64,000 bases of DNA from Aegilops tauschii subsp. strangulata (lineage: Eukaryota; Streptophyta; Magnoliopsida; Poales; Poaceae), in contig NC_053037.3 in the NCBI RefSeq assembly GCF_002575655.3, forward strand, positions 249,025,135 to 249,089,134, read 5' to 3'. Made by a program: the position numbers and the translations under genes. The notes beneath the pieces were generated by a model that saw only the letters and a program-made list of their open reading frames with translations, did not search any database and had not been told where the DNA came from. How positions within the stretch are numbered: position 1 is the stretch's first letter; each line of letters begins with the position of its first letter. Below, one piece after another: positions 46,018 to 57,280 of the stretch.

Positions 46018-47406
46018 GAGGCGCATGGAGGAGGATTAATGGGACACTTTGGCGTGAAGAAGACGGAGGACGTACTTGCTACACATTTTTATTGGCCAAA
46101 GATGAGACGGGATGTTGAGCGTTTTGTTGCTCGCTGCACTACATGTCAAAAAGCTAAGTCACGACTCAATCCTCATGGTTTATATATGCCTTTGCCTGTA
46201 CCTAGTGTTCCTTGGGAGGATATATCTATGGACTTTGTTTTAGGTTTACCTCGAACAAAGAAGGGGAGGGATAGCATATTTGTTGTCGTGGATAGATTCT
46301 CAAAAATGGCACACTTTATGCCATGTCATAAAAGCGATGATGCTGTTAATGTTGCTGATTTGTTCTTCCGTGAAATTATTCGTTTGCATGGTGTACCAAA
46401 TACTATTGTTTCAGATCGTGATACTAAATTTCTTAGCCACATTTGGAGATGTTTATGGGCTAAGTTGAGGACTAAACTGCTTTTTAGTACTACTTGTCAC
46501 CCCCAAACTGATGGACAAACTGAAGTAGTCAATAGAACATTGTCTACTATGCTTAGGGCTGTTTTGAAGAATAATAAGAAAATGTGGGAAGAATGCTTGC
46601 CTCATATTGAGTTTGCTTATAATCGTTCATTGCATTCTACTACTAAGATGTGCCCTTTTGAAATTGTGTATGGTTTCCTACCTCGTGCACCTATTGATTT
46701 GTTGCCTCTTCCATCTTCGGAGAGGGTTAATTTTGATGCTAAACAACGTGCTGAATTGATCTTAAAAATGCATGAGTTAACTAAGGAAAACATTGAGCGT
46801 ATGAATGCTAAATATAAACTTGCTGGAGATAAGGGTAGAAAACATGTTGTGTTTGCACCTGGAGATCTTGTTTGGTTACATTTGCGTAAGGATAGATTTC
46901 CTGATTTGCGCAAATCAAAGCTAATGCCATGTGCTGATGGTCCTTTTAAGGTGTTAGAGAAAATAAATGATAATGCATATAAACTTGAGCTGCCTGCAGA
47001 TTTTGGGGTTAGTCCCACTTTTAACATTGCAGATTTGAAGCCTTATTTGGGTGAGGGAGATGAGCTTCCGTCGAGGACGACTTCATTTCAAGAAGGGGAG
47101 GATGATGAGGACATCAATACCATTGTTATACGCACAGCCCCTGCTGCTATACATACTGGACCAATTACTAGAGCTCGCGCACGCCAATTAAATTACCAGG
47201 TACTTTCGTTTCTTGGTAATGATTCTAATGTTCATGAGAATATGATGCTGCCTAAATTGGATACATTTGTTTTGCTTACAAATGAAGGGCCTAGCTTTGA
47301 GAAGGATGAACATTGGAGCAAGAACAAGCATGGAGATGATGGCATGCGCATGGGGAACAAGAACGGAGTTACAAGTGATGATTTCAGGACGTTGAAGCCA
47401 CCATAA
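46018..47406 (+). CDS. pol: Integrase of element B, extending into 3' LTR
   Basis: Begins [20 protein letters not shown]. Zinc region H-x-HFYWP and CTTCQKAKS; catalytic MDFVLGL (Asp), [11 protein letters not shown] (Asp) and [15 protein letters not shown] (Glu). The C-terminal [20 protein letters not shown] and [17 protein letters not shown] fit the integrase C-terminal domain. The frame passes the polypurine tract as FQEGEDDED and continues about 100 codons into the LTR, with [20 protein letters not shown], to TAA at 47404-47406. All catalytic residues are present. The first ATG within it is 46039; whether it is translated alone is doubtful. Confidence 0.85.
   Translation, partial: EAHGGGLMGHFGVKKTEDVLATHFYWPKMRRDVERFVARCTTCQKAKSRLNPHGLYMPLPVPSVPWEDISMDFVLGLPRTKKGRDSIFVVVDRFSKMAHFMPCHKSDDAVNVADLFFREIIRLHGVPNTIVSDRDTKFLSHIWRCLWAKLRTKLLFSTTCHPQTDGQTEVVNRTLSTMLRAVLKNNKKMWEECLPHIEFAYNRSLHSTTKMCPFEIVYGFLPRAPIDLLPLPSSERVNFDAKQRAELILKMHELTKENIERMNAKYKLAGDKGRKHVVFAPGDLVWLHLRKDRFPDLRKSKLMPCADGPFKVLEKINDNAYKLELPADFGVSPTFNIADLKPYLGEGDELPSRTTSFQEGEDDEDINTIVIRTAPAAIHTGPITRARARQLNYQVLSFLGNDSNVHENMMLPKLDTFVLLTNEGPSFEKDEHWSKNKHGDDGMRMGNKNGVTSDDFRTLKPP
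47091..47102 (+). promoter_or_regulatory. Polypurine tract of element B
   Basis: agaaggggagga before TGATGAGG; coding and priming roles overlap here. Confidence 0.85.
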
Positions 47407-48019
47407 TGCGTGCATGAAGCCTTGGACGAAATATACAAGATGCTAGTTCATAACTTTCGTCCAGAGGCTATTCTAGGTGCTGCGTCACCTTATTATTGGG
47501 CCAGGCCCATGTAATTTTGAAATACTTGAGTATAGGATGTTTTTAGAGTCCGTATGTGTGGGGAAACAAGAGATAGGGTTGGTTTCGGACCCCTTCCCCA
47601 AGGGCCACGAAATTCCCCCCTCTTCCTCCATATATACAGCCCTTAGGGCGTCGTTTAGACTTTGGGTTTTGTTTAGATTAAAAGTTCGCCATAGCTGCAA
47701 CTTCGCATACTTCGTTTGTGTTCAACGACCAGACAAATGCGTCACAGAACCCCACCTTGATCAATAAAGCTTTCATCTTATATTCGCAATATCCAGATTG
47801 CAATCTCAGTTTCTTGCTTGTTCTTCGTTTGCTCGCAGGAAACAGACCCTCGTGGTCAGGTTGATCGTGCTCCGGCGTGGTCAATAACCTCTCGGAGTTG
47901 GTTTAGCGATTGCTAAGGCGGGACGTCATCGCACGTTCGTAGTCGGATCGTCAAAGTCGACTTCCACGAAAGCGATATCCATCATCTCATCGAACGAAGG
48001 GACACCTTTGCCTCTATCA
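47103..48019 (+). repeat. 3' LTR of element B
   Basis: 917 bp, same length as the 5' LTR; about 17 substitutions counted by eye. TATA at 47631; ends CTCTATCA before GCAGA. Confidence 0.93.
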
Positions 48020-48024
48020 GCAGA

Positions 48025-48408
48025 ATTCTCCACAAGTCGGAATATGGTAGGTGGTCCATCTGTGCTTTGTCCAACGGCAGGCATAGTGCATCGAGGCCTA
48101 CCGGTGATGTTGGCCTGGCACCTAGAAAGCAAGGGCACCTTTCGCAACCACTGATGTTTGAAATTGGGGCAGCCGCGCCGGCGGTGCCTGATTTTTGAAC
48201 TGTCGCCCTAGGGGCCTTGACGCAAACAAGGACTCCATGCCATGGGTCGGTGAATTGCATCCATGGTCCTGCCGCCTAGTCCAAGGCCGACAACCACCTG
48301 GCATATGGCCATTACCGGGGTGCTCGAGAACATCGTCCGATGGCGGGGAAGGGGGCGGTAGCGGCGGCAGAGGAGGTAGTGGATCATCAGCGTCATCCTC
48401 CGAGTCGT
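48025..48408 (-). pseudogene. LINE ORF1 fragment upstream of element B
   Basis: The minus-strand frame from 48408 is acidic and Pro-rich (SDDSEDDADDPLPPLPPLPP), then basic and Arg-rich (RPWTRRQDHG). It continues the LINE across element B (joining 40165). It is cut at the CACTA terminus. The usual CCHC knuckle of ORF1 is not clearly recognisable. Confidence 0.55.
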
Positions 48409-48640
48409 CACTACAAAAAAACACTTCCGTGATGATACGTGTTTTTCATAGTAGGTCACGTTTTCTGTCATGCATGTAGATCCATGACGATTTTATGACA
48501 GAATCAAGATAGTCATACCTGTGCTATCGTAGAAGTGTTCCATGACAATACCAAAATTATCATCACAGAAGTGTCCACTTCCATGACGATAAATGGCACG
48601 TCATGGAAGTGCTTTCGTCAAGGGTAACCAACATGTGGCA
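48409..48640. repeat. CACTA terminal and subterminal repeats
   Basis: After CACTACAAAA, the word cttccatgacga and its variants (acttccgtgatga, gaagtgttccatgac, cacttccatgacgat, cgtcatggaagtg) recur in both orientations within 230 bp. Such subterminal repeats are the transposase-binding region of CACTA elements. Confidence 0.75.
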
Positions 48641-48859
48641 TCCACCGTAACGGGTCACCGTTAAGCTATCGGGTTCTGGTTTGGATCTGATAACCTGTTA
48701 ATAGCCCGGACCAATGGGGGTTTTCCATGTGTAAATTTCTCAATGGCCAGAGGAACCACGTGTTGGCTCAGCGTTGGGACAGATGTCATCCACTCATTGG
48801 ACAGGAGGCGCCTATGATACGTCGACCGTGGCGCGGCCCAACAGAGGCCCATTCAGGTG

Positions 48860-49690
48860 AAAAGGGCGACCCGTTTGACTTGGTCAAAAGGTAGCTGGCA
48901 GACCCACGGAAAGCCTATTAACGGCTTGTTCGCATATAGCCCATTTACAACCCGCTAACTCATGGCCCGTTATGGCCTATCCGAATTGGGCCTAGTAGCA
49001 TCATCTGGGCCGTCCAATATGATTCCAGCCCGTTGTAACTTTCGGCCCATGTATGGCCCATGACGTCTTTCGGCCCATACGAGGCCCTTTGTAACTCTGG
49101 GCTCATTAGAGGGCCCGTGGTGAAACTGGCCCGTAATGAACATTGTATAGCTTTATACCCATTAACGACCCATTATTTCATTGGGCCATTTCTAGCCCGT
49201 GTTAACTTTCGGCCTTCTAAGGGCCCATTTATTCTTGGGCTCATTTCCAGCCTTAGGTTACTTACGGTCCGTTACTGGCCTGTTCCGCTTGCGGGCCAAG
49301 TTCAACCCGTGGTTATAGTCGGCCTGTTTGTGGCCCGTTAACCCGTTGGGCTGTTTTCATAGCGTCATCAAATACGACCCATTAACGACCTGTGATGCAT
49401 GTCGATAGAATTAAGCCCGTTATACATTTTGGCCTATTAACAGCCCGTTATGGTTGGGCCATAAACACATGATTTCCACTCTAGCCCATTTACGGCCCAT
49501 TTTGCGGACCGTTATTGGTCCACGAATAGTACGGCCCATGTTTGGCCAATCGATCATACGACCCGTAGAAGGCCCATTGATTATACGGCCCATAGAAGGC
49601 CCATGGATCCTACGTCCTGTAGGAGGCCCATGCTCACTACAGCAGGTAGCAGGACCATGGTTACAACGTTCCTTATGTCGCCCATGGTTA
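48860..49690. repeat. Degenerate GGCCC/GCCCGTTA subterminal array
   Basis: Words such as ggcccat, gcccgtta and cggcccat recur every 15-30 bp for about 800 bp without strict periodicity (for example 48949, 48965, 49065, 49168, 49427, 49480, 49492). No gene is supported here; the open frames reflect the repeat. Confidence 0.7.
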
Positions 49691-49988
49691 TTGTGGCCTA
49701 GTTATAAAAAATAGGTTATTGTGGCCACTAGAAAAACACGGAAAAAGAACTGCAGTGACTGCAAGCAAACAACTAAACAAGACAATGAGGAAATAAATAA
49801 GCAAGCAACTAATGCTATGCTATTACAGCTATTACACATATTACATCCACTGGGCATCAAAGTTCGCCACCAGTGCAAATATAGGGAACAAAGCAGCATA
49901 TTACATACACTGGCCGTCTAAATTGGCCAGCAGTGCAAATAAACGCGGCAGCAAAACAAGTCCATAAGTGAAACAACTTCATAAGAGC
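49691..49988. other. Spacer between subterminal array and CACTA gene
   Basis: AT-rich. A segment including acattacatccactggg and nearby cagtgcaaata words is partly repeated at about 49836-49930 (ttacatccactggg..cagtgcaaata, ttacatacactggc..cagtgcaaata). Probably the 3' untranslated region of the gene on the minus strand. Confidence 0.5.
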
Positions 49989-52900
49989 TCAGGAAACGTT
50001 ATCCTGGGTATCCACCATGCTGGCAATAAGCTTAGCAAGCTTATTAGCTTTCTCTTGTTTGGCGCCAAAATCCTCCAACGCTTGCTGTTGCACCAGAAAG
50101 TATGCATCTGAATTCTCCAGGGACTTCCGTAGTCCTTCGGCTGCTTGTCGCATCACAGCTGATTGATGTCTTTCAGCTTGTAGTCAAGAATCAAGAAACC
50201 AAATTGATTCAAGCAATGAGTTCGAAGAGCTTGTGCCAGCGGTAGTGGCCAGTAACTCGAACACTACACCAAGACATGACTTTGGGGTTGTCTCACTGTC
50301 TTCAAGATAGTTTTCCTTAGCTATTTTATCAGCTTTGTTGGAGACCAACAAGAATGTCTCACTATCCTGAACCTTATATGTATTACTTCCTTTACCATTG
50401 CTTAATAAGGTACTCTTCCCCAATATTCTGTCAGCATTCTAAAAGAAGAAACAAGCGAACACATAACATGTTTAGCATGTAGTATATGAAAATCATTTCG
50501 GTGAACCAGTTCAGTAGTAAGGTGGACAAGATTAAACTACCAAGTCTTCTATTGCCAAGTAGTACATAATAAAAGCATCAAACAAACATATATCTATGCC
50601 CTATGGTCAGTGCATTGTCTTGCCAAATCAAAATAGAGACACGGTTCTAATCATATCAGTTCAAGACAAAGCAAACATTGAAAGAATACAAGTGTGGGAA
50701 ACTACACGGCACAACATGATTTCAGATGGATACCACGGGTATACATGTACAACAACACTATTGGCTCTATTGTGATGCTAGTAATGTGCATGATATGAGA
50801 AGTCAACTATATACAAAATTGAAATTGAAATCACTAGAGCAATTTAGAAGATCAAACATGTTAAAGAAACATGCTTAAACATACCTGTCGTGCCATTGGA
50901 ATTTTGATTGGATCCTTCAATTTAAAGATAAGTTTGTATGAGTAAATACAGTTATACAAGAGCAAAGTAGTATGCACCATAGCAATGGAATCATAAATGA
51001 GAACAATTGTTCTTCAGGTTTAAGCACTTGTTCTACATGAACAAAGTATAGTAAGATGCAGGCATATAGTACTTAAAAATAAAAAATGAGCTCATACACC
51101 TTACCACATTCTTGGTTCGAGACCAATACAGAACAAGGCATTCCCAGTCATCGTCCCGTAAATGTGTTTCAGGAGAACGTAAATGAATTTGATGAGTTTC
51201 TTTGCCAGTGAAGTACGTTCTCTTCAGGTAATTCTGATACTGCGACCAAACATTCTTGAAGATAGCAGAGGTATTAGCACAGGTTACCTCATCCTGAGGT
51301 ATTAGCACACGTTAGATTGTGTGGTAGGGCTGGTTCTCGTGCATGCAACCGGGGTGCTATCTCCACCAAGAGGTATTTTATTTGAAGACTGTGTTTTTAC
51401 TCTGCTGGATACTGCCATCACCTGCTCCAATTCAAATGGCTGATAAACAAGAAACACAGTTGAATGTACTGACCTTGTATGAGAGACAGATGCAATAGAT
51501 AGTGTGGAAAAAACAGGGCATGAAATTGTTCACATGTATATTGTTTAACTAAAAAGGATGGCATGACATAGTTTCACATATATGATGTCTATCTAAACTG
51601 GATAGCATAGCATGACATAATTCAAAGATATGATGACTAACTAAACAAGATGGCATGAGATAATTATATGATGTCTTTAGTAAACAGGTTCACATGACAT
51701 AATTCACATACATGTTATCTAAGTAATCAGTATCACATGATATAATTCACACATGTGATTTATATAGTAAGCAGAGGGCATTCAGATATATGATGTCTGA
51801 ACTAAGAACATGGTGTTGAATATTGTGCATATGATGTCTAAACTATGCAATGCAAGACACCATATGCATGACATGAGCAGTATAACCGTGCCAAGTTAGA
51901 GCATACACCTCGGTGGGGGAATAGGACTGGTCATCTATCTCTGAATCCATCTCTGAGGAGCTATCGAGACCCAGCAAGAGATCTGCTTGACAGGTAGCAC
52001 TGTCTGCTCTAAAGACCTTGTTTTCACCCCAGATTTTCCCATCACCCCTCAAATGGCTGATTCACAGGAAGCATAGTTGAATGTACAAACATTGTCGACG
52101 AATGGAAATATAATGAAGAAAAGGATTGGCAAGATATCATTCAAATATATGATGCCTGGTTAAATAGGATGGCATTGCATATTTCACATATATTATGGCT
52201 GTAAAAGAGATGAGATTGCATATTTCACATATATGATATAGAAACTAAATAGGTGGATTTATAGAACATGTCTAAACTAAGAAGATGACATATATGATGT
52301 CGAAAGTAGGCACTCCAAGGCAACATATGCATGATATGGACAACAACATCATTCCAAGTTAGAGCAAACACCTCAGGGGGTAAATAGGAGTGGTCAGCTC
52401 TGTCTGAATCCGCCTTAGAACAAATATCTTCCTCTAGATTACAATCTGGAGGGGGGAGGGTTTGCCATTGCACCCACCATGGAGCGATGTCCGCATGACA
52501 TTGTATTTCACGCAAAACTCTTCTGCTTTTCTTTACATGTTCAACATGACTGTGTATAATATTTGAGATGCATACGAAAAAAATATAGTGAGATTATGTG
52601 AGTGAATGCAGAAATCTAGAGTGATGGTAACAACCAGTGGATAGATCAAAAAATAATGATAGTAGGATGATGATAGCTTTAATTTAATAAAAAGACAGAT
52701 GATAATTGCTTTACTGTTTGTTTCGCACCCAAGATGAACAACATAGGCATACCCTAGGTGAACCAGATAATAGACAGAGATACTGTTCATTGTTGCCTTG
52801 ATATGTGCCCCGCAAGCATTTTAAAACTCAAGTTTGAACATTAACTTGGACCTGACTTGGAGTCTAAGAGGTGAACAAGACGATAAAGTAGCGGGTAATA

Positions 52901-53063
52901 TTAAGCAATGCATAATATAAGCAGAAACAAAAGAGTGTGACGTCTCTTGTGGGCCCGTGTACTCCTCAGGTTCATCTCCTGAGTCGATGATGGTGATGCA
53001 GTTGCGGTGGGTGCCGGCGGCAGGGAAGGAGATCTGAGGCGGCGAAAGACGACAAGGAGTCAT
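49989..53063 (-). pseudogene. CACTA transposase-accessory gene (TNPA/Transposase_24-like), multi-exon
   Basis: Minus-strand gene from ATG at 53063 (MTPCRLSPPQISFPAAGTHR) to TGA at 49989-49991. Exons: 53063 to about 52945; near 52525-52375 (REIQCHADIAPWWVQWQ, ending PPE/gtgttt); near 52052-51910 (ADSATCQADLLLGLDSSSEM, ending PTE/gtgtat); near 51430-51330; 51300-51105 (PQDEVTCANTSAIFKNVWSQ, ending WECLVLYWSRTKN); and about 50440-49989. The W-x-x-LVLYW pattern is that of the plant En/Spm-type Transposase_24 family. The last exon is helical and Lys/Ala-rich (FGAKQEKANKLAKLIASM), possibly a coiled coil. It is broken by an in-frame TGA at 50182-50184. Acidic exons end at similar PxE/gt junctions, as if duplicated. 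It probably bound the element's ends in transposition. Confidence 0.62.
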
Positions 53064-53188
53064 GATGTCTGGTATGGTGGATGCTTCTATCGATGGAGCA
53101 GCTCAGGTGAGGTGGGCGGCGTGCGGCAGGAGCAGGACAAACCACACAAAGTTTTCTTCGACACCTATCTGTAATTGAAGTAATTCTA
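53064..53188. other. Upstream of CACTA gene
   Basis: Short 5' region of the minus-strand gene, directly followed by the MITE. No promoter element can be named. Confidence 0.35.
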
Positions 53189-53191
53189 TAA

Positions 53192-53585
53192 GGGCTCCTT
53201 TGGCTTGCAGGATTCTAAAAACGCAGGGATAGGAAAAACACCGGAATAGGATAGGAATGCACGTGGGAAATGGAGCATTTGTAAACACATGATTTCTATC
53301 AACTTGGGTGTTTGGTTCACAGGAATTGGAAGAGCAGAGGAATGCAAAGAAACATGGCCAAATTAAAGTGAAACCATATGAAAGTGTGTATAGTTAGAAT
53401 GTTGTTCTGCCACTAGTGCACTTAGTCTTGTTTTCATGCTTAGGATTTTGAAAAGTAGGTCCAGGTGGATGTTTTGCTCCATTCCTTTCAACGAAATGCA
53501 TGAATAATTGAATAATAGAGTACCATAGGAAAATTTCCTATTGCTATGTTTTTCCTTCATTTTTTCCTTTGAACCAAAATAGCCC
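53192..53585. mobile_element. Tourist/Harbinger-like MITE
   Basis: 394 bp, bounded by GGGCTCCTTTGG at the left and CCAAAATAGCCC at the right, which form imperfect terminal inverted repeats (GGGCTxxTTTGG). TAA duplications lie at 53189-53191 and 53586-53588. It has no coding capacity and is AT-rich. The TAA target and GGG ends fit PIF/Harbinger MITEs. Confidence 0.75.
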
Positions 53586-53588
53586 TAA

Positions 53589-54949
53589 TAGATCGACATG
53601 AATATAGAGTAATAAGTGATGCGACAAGTGTACAACCTCTTTGGCATAGCCGTGTCGACCTCAACATCATTGGATTGGTCGCTGAAGAAGTTGCGGCAGA
53701 GGTGACTGTTGGAAGTGTGGAGGAAGATCTGATGCGTCTTTAGACAGCGTCCAGGGTACTGCTATGTTGTGATGGATGGTTCCATCATTGGAGTAGCTCC
53801 AGCGAGCCGTAAGACGTCGAGGCTGAAGTAGTACAAGAAAAAGATTATTAATCTCAAGTGGGATAGCATCTCCAATAGATGATGTAAAATACATTACCAA
53901 AAAGTGATAGATGTAAAATTTACATCACCAACACCTGACTACAACAGATGAGGTAAAAACCGTTGACTCTGAACTTAACTGTCGAAACTAAAATTTACCG
54001 TGGAATCTGGTGTTACTGTCGAAACTGAACGCACTGGTAGCAGAGAGGCACTTCACATGTAGTTTAGGCCGCTCGAGCACTAGTAGTTGAGAAACAGTTA
54101 TCTAAATCAGCAGGCGATCGACAGGGAACACAGTAGCAGATAGCAGCTGGAGCATTAGCGCCTGGAGGAGCAATGCGAACTAGAGCTAGAGCAGCAACTC
54201 GTGTAGCTGCAGTAGCCCATGTACCAGCATCAGCAGTGCGATCAAGAGCAAGAGCAGAGCAGCAGCACAAGCGAGGGGAAGAGAAGAGCAGCAACGCGAC
54301 CGAGCGAGAGACGGAGCAGCAGCAGCAACAACAACGTGAGCGAGATCCAGAGCAACAACAGCAGATCTGGCTGGTATGGACGCCGCCGCTGAGGGAGCCT
54401 CGCACTAGGGGAGAGTCGTCGTGGAGATGTCGCTGGCGGCGCCGGCTTCGAGGTAGCCACGCCATGGGGGTGCAGGATCGAGCACCGTTGGCGCCGTGAG
54501 GCCGAGTTAAGGAGAAGGTGCGATGCGATGAGTGTACAAACTCTTTGGTGGTGCCGAGTAGGCCTCGGCTTCGCCCGAGGAGTCGGTGAGGATGTTGCGG
54601 TTCTGGTTGAGCAGGTTAAGGCGGCGATATGGGGATGGATCAGCCGCAACAGACGCGGCGATCGTCGGAGCAGCTCCTTGGAGGTGGAGGACGGGGCGGC
54701 TGAATCGGCGGGACGACGAGGTCGACGACGGATCCTCATCCGGGGAGGTGGATGAGGGATGTCGAGCTGTTGCGATGGACGACGTCGTCGGGGAAGAGGC
54801 TCCGGCTGGGCAGCGGTGGGGTGGCGGACGGAGGAGGGCGGGGTTTCGCGGCTGGAGCAGAGAGGTTGTGGCGGCGTGGGATTTCAAATGGAGAAAAGAA
54901 GGTGATGGGAGGGGGGAACCATGACATAGAGACACGCTTGTCCAAAATG
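53589..54949 (-). other. CACTA interior, possible upstream exons of the minus-strand gene
   Basis: The segment gatgcgacaagtgtacaacc near 53619 resembles gatgcgatgagtgtacaaac near 54520, and each is followed by a related stretch (gttgcggcagagg, gttgcggttctgg). This suggests duplicated exons. From about 54060 it becomes GC-rich with CAG-type runs (agagcagcagc) and overlapping ORFs on both strands. No domain recognised; nothing here is annotated as a gene. Confidence 0.35.
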
Positions 54950-54954
54950 TAGGG

Positions 54955-55900
54955 TGTTGAGGACATGACTACCTTGGATACGACTAAAAACATCACATAT
55001 ATGCAATAATTTATTTATGTTATCCAGGACAAAATTACTTCATAGACTTTTGTGCCATGCCTAATTGCAGGTGTATGGAACATTTGTACAATCCACATAT
55101 GAAGATAAGAGAAAAGAGAAGTTTATGTGATGTTCAAAAACTTCTCTCACGTAACTTTTGGGCCAAGAGAAGATAGAGTCCAAGTCTCTCACGTTCTGGA
55201 CTCAGATTCGGACTGCACAGACATACCTGACTCAAAACGGCAAGAACTCTTTCATACGGACTCCGAATTGGGTGATTCTTTTTTTGTTCGAAAGTAGATT
55301 TCGTACTATTTCCAACCCAATTGGGTTCACCTTCAAATTCGCCCGGAGCATTGAGTTACTGAAGAAACAGTCTGATGCTGCAGCATAATCTGAGTCAAAC
55401 TATAAGTCCAAAGGTGTTGCATCACCTCCACTTAGGCCCATGAGCCTTGTACGGCCTAGGGTTAGTTGTAGGCTGCCTTGGGGCGTCTTTCCACCTCCTT
55501 GGTCGCCACCCCATTGCTCCTATATAAGTAGATCCATCTAGTAGCTTTTTCCTTGCGATTTGTTTAGTTAAAAGTTAGCCATTGCAACTTTGTGTACTTC
55601 GTTTGTGTCCAACGACCAGACCAAGACCGCTTTCGGATCCCCACATGTACCAATACTTCATCTATATTCGCAATATTCAGATTGCATTATCATATTCTTG
55701 CTTGTTCTTCGATTGCATGCTGGAATAGACCTTCGTGGTCAGGCTTACCGTGCTTCCAGCATCGTCAGTAACATTGGGAGATTGGTTTAGCGATTGCTAA
55801 GGCGCAACGTCGTGCATGTTTGTAGTCAGATCGTCAAAGTCGTCTCCACCTAATCGATATTTATCATCTCATTGGAAGATCGGGCCCCTCGCCTATATCA
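54955..55900 (+). repeat. 5' LTR of element C
   Basis: 946 bp, TGTTGAGGAC to GCCTATATCA. It lacks 34 bp relative to the 3' LTR, between two TATGCA words, including the GT of the intron-like segment. The LTR ORF also has a one-base loss in an A run near 55115. TATA at 55521. Confidence 0.9.
55521..55528 (+). promoter_or_regulatory. TATA box, element C 5' LTR
   Basis: tatataag, followed by tagatcc; the same block is in the 3' LTR at 59274. Confidence 0.6.
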
Positions 55901-55902
55901 AG

Positions 55903-55911
55903 TGGTATCAG
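55903..55911 (+). promoter_or_regulatory. Primer binding site, tRNA-Met type (element C)
   Basis: tggtatcag two bases after the LTR. Confidence 0.8.
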
Positions 55912-57280
55912 TTTTCAGGTTGCTGAGAATTTCCAGTTTTCTCTAGATTAGATTTATTTTTCTTACCTATTATCCAAGAAAAAGCCACAAAAAAGTTAGA
56001 TCTATTCATCCTTTGTCCAAACCAGTCTCAGCCTTTGCAATTTCTTTTCATTGTTTGCATTATTGAATTATCGGTTGCATCGCCGTGCGAGTTTCTCGTC
56101 TTGTGTCAAGTTCCTTTAGAGTTTCGAGTTCTGTTCACATTAGTCACGTCGCCACTGCATCATTATCCCTTCCGCTCTCCACCATCCCATCCATCAATTT
56201 CCACCACATGCCACCCACCGTTCATTGTCATAATCATAGTTGGGGTGGTTCACATCTTTGCTTGATCCAATCTGCATTTTATCTAATTTGTCTTGGAAAG
56301 AGGGAGATAGAAAAAAAAAGACAAAGAAAAAAAGAGAGGGAAAAAGTAAAAAAAAAGCCAGAGAAAAAAAAGAAGAGAAAGAAAAAGAAAAAAATGAAAA
56401 TAATTCGTTTCTATCTAGAGTCAATCCCGTAGCTGAATTCGGATTGGAATCTGTTTTGTGCACTCTTCAGTAAAACAGGCATATCTTCCTCATACAAAGT
56501 CCGTTTTGGCTCCGTGAGTTCTCAAATGCGATGAGCCGCATCTAAATTGTTGCAGAAGCTAGTTCAATATTTGATACCTCCAAATCGGCTTCTAAATAGG
56601 TCTTTTTTGCGCTCCGAAGTTCGCGAACACGGTTTGTTCCAGTTTTTCAGGCCTGTTTTAGAATTTTTTTTACTCCTCATATCAACTCGGAGTTGAGTGA
56701 TTATTTTTGCGTTTGAAAGCTTGAGTCAGTGCCATTCTTGAGAAAATTATCATAAAATTGGCACAAACGTTTCTAGAGGAAAGTTGGAGAGAAAGTTGTT
56801 GGTATATCCTGCTTGGCAGTTGTTTCACATCATTATCTTTACTACTGTGATCTTCACTTTTATCTTGCTGTCCAGAGCTACTTCATATCATTTATTGATG
56901 CTAGTTGTGCTTCGCCGTGACCTCATTAGTGTTCTAGGCTCGCGTCTCTAGTCCGGTCTAGCATAGGACCAACACAGTACCGTCGTTGAGCGTTTATTCA
57001 ACATTGCATCTCTGAATTGATTATTGCTAATCTTTTGCTATCAAATATTTAAGACTTCCAAGATCCACATATTTCTACACCGTGTATACATACGTTCCCC
57101 TGGCAATCACTTTACTCAATCTTCGGAGTTATTTGACACCGCTGGTTGCGCGTCACCACCTGCTGCTTGGTAAGAACCTGTAAGATGTTGATATTTGCTC
57201 TACTGTGAGCGCTTTACCACCACATCCTAGTAGTTCATAGGAACATTATTCTTGAATTTTGTTTCTTGTTTCTACTAATC
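55912..57280 (+). other. 5' leader of element C
   Basis: Noncoding, colinear with the element A leader, with a purine tract of A runs at about 56300-56400. Confidence 0.6.

Larger units (their letters stand above)
40171..48019 (+). mobile_element. Gypsy element B, nearly intact CRM-like
   Basis: Both LTRs are 917 bp and flanked by perfect GCAGA duplications (40166-40170 and 48020-48024). Primer site, gag with zinc knuckle, protease, RT, RNase H, integrase and polypurine tract are all present. Integrase reading runs about 300 bp into the 3' LTR and contains [12 protein letters not shown], typical of CRM-like Gypsy elements. I know of no evidence here that it is centromeric. Only about three lesions break the polyprotein (near 43815, near 45112, and TAG at 46015). 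By eye I count about 17 differences between the LTRs, so it is young. Probable helper type for elements A and C. Confidence 0.92.
36621..48408 (-). mobile_element. L1-type LINE, split by element B
   Basis: LINE sequence lies at 36621-40170 and 48020-48408 on the minus strand, separated by element B with GCAGA duplications. ORF1-like, endonuclease, RT and a C-terminal zinc-like domain appear in the order of plant L1 elements. The 5' end is cut by the CACTA terminus at 48409 or continues beyond it, and the 3' end stops at the Copia LTR with no poly(A) tail visible. Stops are frequent. Confidence 0.82.
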
